Shown here piece after piece: positions 59,873 to 64,000 of a DNA stretch of 64,000 nt; the first letter of the stretch is position 1; every line of letters starts with the position of its first letter. Position numbers and translations under genes: made by a program. Below the pieces are notes generated by a model. That model ran no database searches. It was given only the letters and a program-made list of their open reading frames with translations, and was not told where the DNA came from. Source of the stretch: Sphaerochaetaceae bacterium (lineage in GTDB: Bacteria; Spirochaetota; Spirochaetia; Sphaerochaetales; Sphaerochaetaceae); contig JAKSPE010000003.1 of the NCBI GenBank assembly GCA_024405015.1, forward strand, positions 62,001-126,000. Reading direction: 5' to 3'.

Positions 59873-59900
59873 TACAACGTCTGTTAGACAAGAGGTGACT

Positions 59901-61145
59901 GTGGCCAGATCAAGAAGCTATGACGACTATTCCGATAACAATGTCTCAAGAAGAGGAAGTTCCTCCTCCAGGGTTCTGCTTGTCGTCATACTCCTTTCCA
60001 TCGTCATCTGCGCCGTAGCGGTTCTCTGTTGGGTCAAGATTCTTGAGACGCAAGATGTCGCAAATCAGAAGGTCACTGTCCTGAATCCTGTCTCTGACAA
60101 TGCTGCTGATAAGGTGCAGCAGGAAAACAAGGTGGAGTTCCTTGTTGAAACTCCAGCTGCCAATTCCGTTTCCTCTGTCATGGCTAGCACTGAGACGCGT
60201 AACATGAACGTCTCTTTGAACATCGATGATGCTCTTAGCCGAGAGACTGACAGCGAAAACTCTGTCAGCAACTTCAACTTCATCTCATCTGCCGATTACA
60301 GCCTGGCAAACGATGATGCCGGTTCTGTTGTGAGCGAGCAGGGCATCGAGATGAAGAAGCCTCTCATTGCCCAGAATCTGTCCATTTCTCAGCAGTCCAG
60401 TTTCTCAAAGGATCTGGTCAAATACCAGGAATACTCCATCCAGGATGGTGATTCCCTCGTATCCATTGCGGAAAGCTTTGGCCTTGAGATGACGACAATC
60501 ATTTCCGTCAACCAGATCACAAGTCCATCATCCCTGTTCATTGGAAGCACATTGCAGATTCCAGATCGCGATGGTACCTTGTATACTGTACGTGAGAACG
60601 ATACCTTGCTTTCCATTACACAGCAGTATAGCCTGAGCATCAGTGCAAAGACCCTTGGTGATATCAATGGTGTTCGTGATGACAGCCTCAAGGTTGGTCA
60701 GAAGATTTTCATCCCATCGGAGACGGAGACTTCCGGTACCATCACCAATGTCGTTGTGCAGAGTTTCATCAAACCAGCCGATGGTGTAATCAGCGCTATG
60801 TATAACCAGAAGGTCGTCAATCCATTGACCGATGAGGTGATGAAACTTGATGGTATCCATATCCAGGGCAGTCAGGGCGATCCAGTCTATGCTTCAGAAG
60901 CAGGTACTGTCATTGACAAGGGCTTTAATGAGAATGGTTCCGCCTCTGTGATGATCATGCACAACAACGGCTATCGAACTGTTTACGACTACATCGCCGA
61001 CGTCTGTGTCGAAACCACTGACAAGGTCGAGAAGGGACAGGTCATCGGATACTTTGGTGATGATACCTCAAACAATCCAATTCCAATCATCTTCTTCAAG
61101 ATTGAGCAGGATGGAATGGCTTTGGATCCATATTCCTTCTTCTGA
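59901..61145 (+). CDS. LysM-M23 family cell-wall protein, catalytically inactive
   Basis: A 414-residue protein with one N-terminal membrane helix (about residues 25-45), a Ser/Asn-rich linker, two LysM peptidoglycan-binding repeats (~178-221 and 228-271) and a C-terminal M23/LytM fold. In the M23 part the usual HxGID is DGIHIQ, the YAHL His is gone (YDYIAD) and the final HLHFE is IIFFKIE, so all metal and catalytic residues are lost. Such inactive LytM proteins (EnvC, NlpD) activate amidases at division sites. The start is GTG 59901, five bases after AGAGG. It is divergent from the PBP-like gene. Confidence 0.82.
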   Translation: MARSRSYDDYSDNNVSRRGSSSSRVLLVVILLSIVICAVAVLCWVKILETQDVANQKVTVLNPVSDNAADKVQQENKVEFLVETPAANSVSSVMASTETRNMNVSLNIDDALSRETDSENSVSNFNFISSADYSLANDDAGSVVSEQGIEMKKPLIAQNLSISQQSSFSKDLVKYQEYSIQDGDSLVSIAESFGLEMTTIISVNQITSPSSLFIGSTLQIPDRDGTLYTVRENDTLLSITQQYSLSISAKTLGDINGVRDDSLKVGQKIFIPSETETSGTITNVVVQSFIKPADGVISAMYNQKVVNPLTDEVMKLDGIHIQGSQGDPVYASEAGTVIDKGFNENGSASVMIMHNNGYRTVYDYIADVCVETTDKVEKGQVIGYFGDDTSNNPIPIIFFKIEQDGMALDPYSFF

Positions 61146-61167
61146 AATCCATTTCGTAATCTGATAG

Positions 61168-61194
61168 AGCCTTCCTGATGGAGGGCTTTTTTTA
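61168..61194 (+). terminator. Intrinsic terminator after the LysM-M23 gene
   Basis: AGCCTTCC-TGAT-GGAGGGCT with seven T; an 8-bp stem with one G-T pair. Confidence 0.88.
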
Positions 61195-61363
61195 TCTTGT
61201 TTGGGGATGATGCGAAAAGGAATTGATTTTTCGCATTTGCGTATTCCAAACGAGCGTTTTTGAGATGATTTGGAATAATTTTTCTACCAGTAGGTCCAAT
61301 AATTGGCCTTGTTGGAAAAAAATGACTAAATGAAAAGACTGTCTTTGTGAATGTAAAGGTAAA

Positions 61364-61396
61364 ATAAAAGACTGAAGCCCGAAAGCTTCAGTCCAT
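61364..61396 (-). terminator. Intrinsic terminator after the lipoprotein gene
   Basis: GACTGAAGC and GCTTCAGTC pair perfectly around CCCGAA-type loop bases; on the minus strand TTTTATTTT follows. The 170 bases between the two terminators hold no gene that I can support. Confidence 0.85.
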
Positions 61397-61423
61397 TGTA
61401 AGAAATCTCAGTCTACGATGCTC

Positions 61424-62425
61424 TTATTTGATCTGGGTTGACTTGTTGTTTGTCATGTCAATCTCGTAGAGCATGCTCTCGTAGGTACCGGCAACAAATA
61501 CCATAGGGTCTGCTGTGGCTTCGATGTTGACGATGCCTGCTGTTCTGAGTGTTGTTGCAAATCCTGTACTGATGGACTCGATTGTCTTGTCTGTGATGTT
61601 GTAGCGGTCAAAGTAGTTGGAAGCCTTGATGACGATGTACTCTTTGCCGTCGTTTGTGTAATAGAAGGAAGCAGCCTGAGTGGAGTAGGCATACTGCAGG
61701 GAAGACTTCATGGTAAACAGGACAGTTGATTCAACACCTGTGGATGTGAGCTTGAAAGCCTCGAAGGTGGCCTTGGAGGAGTTGTAGCTGACAATTACGA
61801 ATTCTCCGGAATCTGCAATTGGCTGGAAGGCGATGTAGGTCTTGGAACTTCCATCCACACCATCGACTACAACAGTTCCATCGTTTTTGATGACATAGTA
61901 TTTGATTGCATCAGACTTGACGACGCTGAAGAATGCGTAATCTCCAGTTTCAAGAGCGTAAAGGACTTTGGCATCGGAGATAACTGGTGTTGCTGTTGTG
62001 CCGCTTACGGTGTAAATGGCAGAGTTGTCATAGACAAGGCCGTTACGAAGAAGAGCTTTGAAAGTGCCTGTTACCTGTGCAGGCGTAGCACCAAAAGCGG
62101 TGTAATATTCAAGAACGGTTGAGAGGTCTGACTTCTGGGTCATGACAAGGGCCTCTCCTGTTGCACCATTGAGGCTTGCGCTTCTGATGATTGAGGATCC
62201 GCTGTTCTCAAGCCGGGCACCAGAGCCGATCTTGAAAATGCCTTCATCTGAGAGGTAGTAGTGCTCATCGTTATAGCATCCAAGATAGGACTTGATGTTG
62301 ACGTCTGTATTGACGGTTGAGGATGCAACCTCTGAGTAGATTCCTTCTGTTGCATCGATGTTACAGGAAATGAAGGCACAGAGGCAAAGTGCTGCAAGTA
62401 GGATTGTGATTGCTGTTCTTCTCAT
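61424..62425 (-). CDS. Probable lipoprotein, unknown function
   Basis: A 333-residue exported protein. The N-terminus RRTAITILLAALCLCAFISC ends in a lipobox-like segment with the lipidated Cys near residue 20. The rest is rich in Ser, Thr and Tyr with repeated short beta strands and could form a propeller-like fold, but no family is recognised. The ATG at 62425 follows AGGAG. It lies 10 bases downstream of the outer-membrane protein gene and ends at a terminator, so the two are likely cotranscribed and may act together at the outer membrane. Confidence 0.78.
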   Translation of the reverse strand: MRRTAITILLAALCLCAFISCNIDATEGIYSEVASSTVNTDVNIKSYLGCYNDEHYYLSDEGIFKIGSGARLENSGSSIIRSASLNGATGEALVMTQKSDLSTVLEYYTAFGATPAQVTGTFKALLRNGLVYDNSAIYTVSGTTATPVISDAKVLYALETGDYAFFSVVKSDAIKYYVIKNDGTVVVDGVDGSSKTYIAFQPIADSGEFVIVSYNSSKATFEAFKLTSTGVESTVLFTMKSSLQYAYSTQAASFYYTNDGKEYIVIKASNYFDRYNITDKTIESISTGFATTLRTAGIVNIEATADPMVFVAGTYESMLYEIDMTNNKSTQIK

Positions 62426-62435
62426 CTGTGGCTCC

Positions 62436-63035
62436 TTAGTGTCTGTATGCAACGGTAAGTGCTACCGGAAGCAGTCCGCAGATTGCGCTGGACTTGTACT
62501 TGTTATTGTTCTTTCCGTAAAGCTCGGCAGAGGCCATGAGACCTGACTCAATTCCGATTCCCCAAGACTCGGTGAAGAAGAAGGTCGGCTGGATGGTTGC
62601 CTGTGCATATGGGGTAATGTACTTTCCGCCATTGTAACGGACAAAGGAAACACCAAGGTTCAGGGATGCAGCAAGGTCGAACTTCCTTTTCTGGATTGGG
62701 TAATAGGTCAGTTTTGCGGTGATTGGTACTGTGGTCAGAAGGAGAGAACTCTGGGAGTAGTTGAAGGCATATCCAAGTTCACCACCGAGAGCAAAATACT
62801 CTGAAATGTAACCCTGATAGGAGATGGATGCATATCCTCCAAGTTTCATGTGTGTATCGGCAAAAGTGACTGTGCCTCGGTCGGAATCGTTCACAAAAGA
62901 GATGAATGCCGGAAAATCGACACCTCCTCGGAAAGAGAATACCTGGTCGCCTGTGGCATAGTAGGTGGAACGTGCAAAAACGGAACCACTGACAAGGACT
63001 GCAAGGACCAGCATGGCCATGAATGCTTTTCTCAT
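62436..63035 (-). CDS. Small outer-membrane beta-barrel protein
   Basis: A 199-residue protein with a signal peptide (residues 1-21, SVFA-R) followed by alternating strands with aromatic and Gly residues, such as HMKLGGYASISYQGYISEYFALGGELGYAFNY and AKLTYYPIQKRKFDLAASLNLGVSFVRYNGG, as in eight-stranded outer-membrane barrels. Similar short porin-like proteins occur in treponemes. The ATG at 63035, behind AGAGG, excludes a long open frame upstream. A promoter on the minus strand lies at 63078-63106. Confidence 0.72.
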   Translation of the reverse strand: MRKAFMAMLVLAVLVSGSVFARSTYYATGDQVFSFRGGVDFPAFISFVNDSDRGTVTFADTHMKLGGYASISYQGYISEYFALGGELGYAFNYSQSSLLLTTVPITAKLTYYPIQKRKFDLAASLNLGVSFVRYNGGKYITPYAQATIQPTFFFTESWGIGIESGLMASAELYGKNNNKYKSSAICGLLPVALTVAYRH

Positions 63036-63077
63036 GTATACCTCTTGAAAAATGACTTGGTTGAATATTAACAAATA

Positions 63078-63106
63078 AATATAATCATTTGAATACAACA
63101 ACACAA
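63078..63106 (-). promoter_or_regulatory. Promoter of the outer-membrane protein/lipoprotein operon
   Basis: On the minus strand TTGTGT (63101-63106), 17 bases, TATATT (63078-63083). Confidence 0.5.
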
Positions 63107-63166
63107 AAACACACATCAATAGCATTTTGTTACTGTAATGTGTATAATCGCACTGCGGAGGGTTGC

Positions 63167-64000
63167 ATGCAGATTCTGTCCGGAAAGGAACTGAGTGCCC
63201 AGGTAAAAAGCCAGGTCGCTGACAAGTGTATGGAATTTGAGAAGAGGTTTTCCAGAAAACCTTGTCTCGCAGTTGTTCTTGTAGGAGATAATCCTGCAAG
63301 CCAGACCTATGTAAAAAGCAAAAAGAAGGCTTGTGAGGAACTTGGAATCGCTCACCTTGACATTGATATGGACAAGAGCACTTCCCAGGACGAACTTCTC
63401 AAATGCATTGCATCCCTCAATGACGACCCTGCTGTCGATGGTATTCTGGTGCAGATGCCACTTCCTTCTCAGATTGATGAACTTGCAATCACCAATGCCA
63501 TCTGCCCGGAAAAGGATGTGGACGGTTTTCATCCGCAGAACATTGGAAAGCTTCTGCTTGGGCAGGAGACTCTGATCGCCTGCACACCAAAGGGAATTCT
63601 CCGAATCCTTGACCATTATGGAATCCAGACTGACGGCAAAGATGTTTGTGTGTTGGGTCGAAGCAACATCGTCGGTAAGCCTATGGCAGCACTTCTGATG
63701 CAGAAGGACCGCAATGCCACCGTTACGGTCTGCCACTCAAGATCGTCCAATGCGCAGGATTATTTGAAGAGAGCTGATATCATCATTGCTGCAGTCGGAC
63801 ATGTCAATGCTGTGACTTCTGATATGGTGAAGGATGGGGCTGTGATCATCGATGTCGGTATCAACCGCGTTCCAGATGCCACAAAGAAGACTGGCTATGC
63901 CATCAAGGGCGATGTCGATTATGAAGATCTGAGTGCAAAGGTCAGCGCCATGACACCGGTTCCTGGTGGAGTTGGTCCTATGACAATTGCCATGCTCATG
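63167..64000 (+). CDS. folD: Bifunctional methylene-THF dehydrogenase/cyclohydrolase FolD, partial
   Basis: The first 278 codons of FolD; the gene runs past the window end with no stop. It interconverts methylene-, methenyl- and formyl-tetrahydrofolate for one-carbon supply. The catalytic YVKSKKKACEELGI with Tyr and Lys, GILVQMPLP, GRSNIVGKPMAALL and the C-terminal PVPGGVGPMTIAMLM are all present. TATAAT (63142-63147) and GCGGAGGG before the ATG indicate its own promoter. Confidence 0.96.
   Translation, partial: MQILSGKELSAQVKSQVADKCMEFEKRFSRKPCLAVVLVGDNPASQTYVKSKKKACEELGIAHLDIDMDKSTSQDELLKCIASLNDDPAVDGILVQMPLPSQIDELAITNAICPEKDVDGFHPQNIGKLLLGQETLIACTPKGILRILDHYGIQTDGKDVCVLGRSNIVGKPMAALLMQKDRNATVTVCHSRSSNAQDYLKRADIIIAAVGHVNAVTSDMVKDGAVIIDVGINRVPDATKKTGYAIKGDVDYEDLSAKVSAMTPVPGGVGPMTIAMLM

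Noticed and set aside
1-64000. CRISPR arrays, insertion sequences or prophage genes
   Set aside because: No regularly spaced direct repeats, transposase, integrase or phage structural genes were found on reading either strand.

Overview
The window looks like the chromosome of a host-associated anaerobic spirochaete, in the Sphaerochaeta/Treponema range. This is inferred from gene content, not from rRNA. Signs are a bacterial V-type ATPase operon in the order E-DUF2764-A-B-D-I-K, an LptD-type outer-membrane protein beside phoH, a membrane HD hydrolase and ybeY, a BMP-family nucleoside ABC transporter, a membrane pyrophosphatase, and many small spirochaete-type exported proteins. Most of the window is ordinary core chromosome. 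The accessory parts are hipBA beside tmRNA (9.5-11.3 kb) and a structured-RNA/nuclease locus (21.9-23.2 kb).

Layout. 0-9.1 kb: a FeoA-FeoB fusion with a Cys-rich partner, a PadR/DUF2812 operon, a radical SAM protein, GtrA, CutC, and a leftward operon of RNA-ligase-like protein, thioesterase, phenylacetate-CoA ligase and ACT protein. 9.3-13.7 kb: hipBA with three palindromic operators, ssrA (tmRNA) next to smpB, and a PEGA/formylglycine-enzyme-like protein. 13.7-20.1 kb: lepB-hemW and yebC-ruvC-ruvA-ruvB-queA. 20.2-25.8 kb: a secreted 5'-nucleotidase, the RNA/nuclease locus, hppA and tRNA-Val. 25.9-33.3 kb: yggS-hyp-rluD-rsgA-mutS2-GIY-YIG-like, then leftward ltaA-udp. 33.5-46.1 kb: a candidate sRNA, the V-ATPase operon and the nucleoside transporter. 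46.1-61.2 kb: trkH-trkA, ispG-uvrA-lptD-phoH-HD-ybeY, and a divergent pair of catalytically dead cell-wall proteins. 61.4-64 kb: a lipoprotein and an outer-membrane protein, then the start of folD, which runs off the window.

Several genes fit one nucleoside-scavenging route. A periplasmic nucleotidase would make nucleosides, the BMP protein and ABC transporter would import them, and uridine phosphorylase would release ribose-1-phosphate. The exported members, hppA, yebC and the V-ATPase ring subunit share a biased codon usage that suggests high expression. The V-ATPase, the pyrophosphatase and TrkHA point to linked Na+/H+/K+ energetics.

Most worth checking: (1) a folded non-coding element of about 290 nt just upstream of a foreign-looking PD-(D/E)XK nuclease gene; (2) a divergent pair made of a PBP whose transpeptidase core is deleted and a LysM/M23 protein without catalytic residues; (3) several promoters whose -10 box sits 6-9 nt before the start codon, implying leaderless mRNAs; (4) a small RNA gene and a terminator-bearing leader in front of ltaA; (5) a divergent membrane pyrophosphatase.
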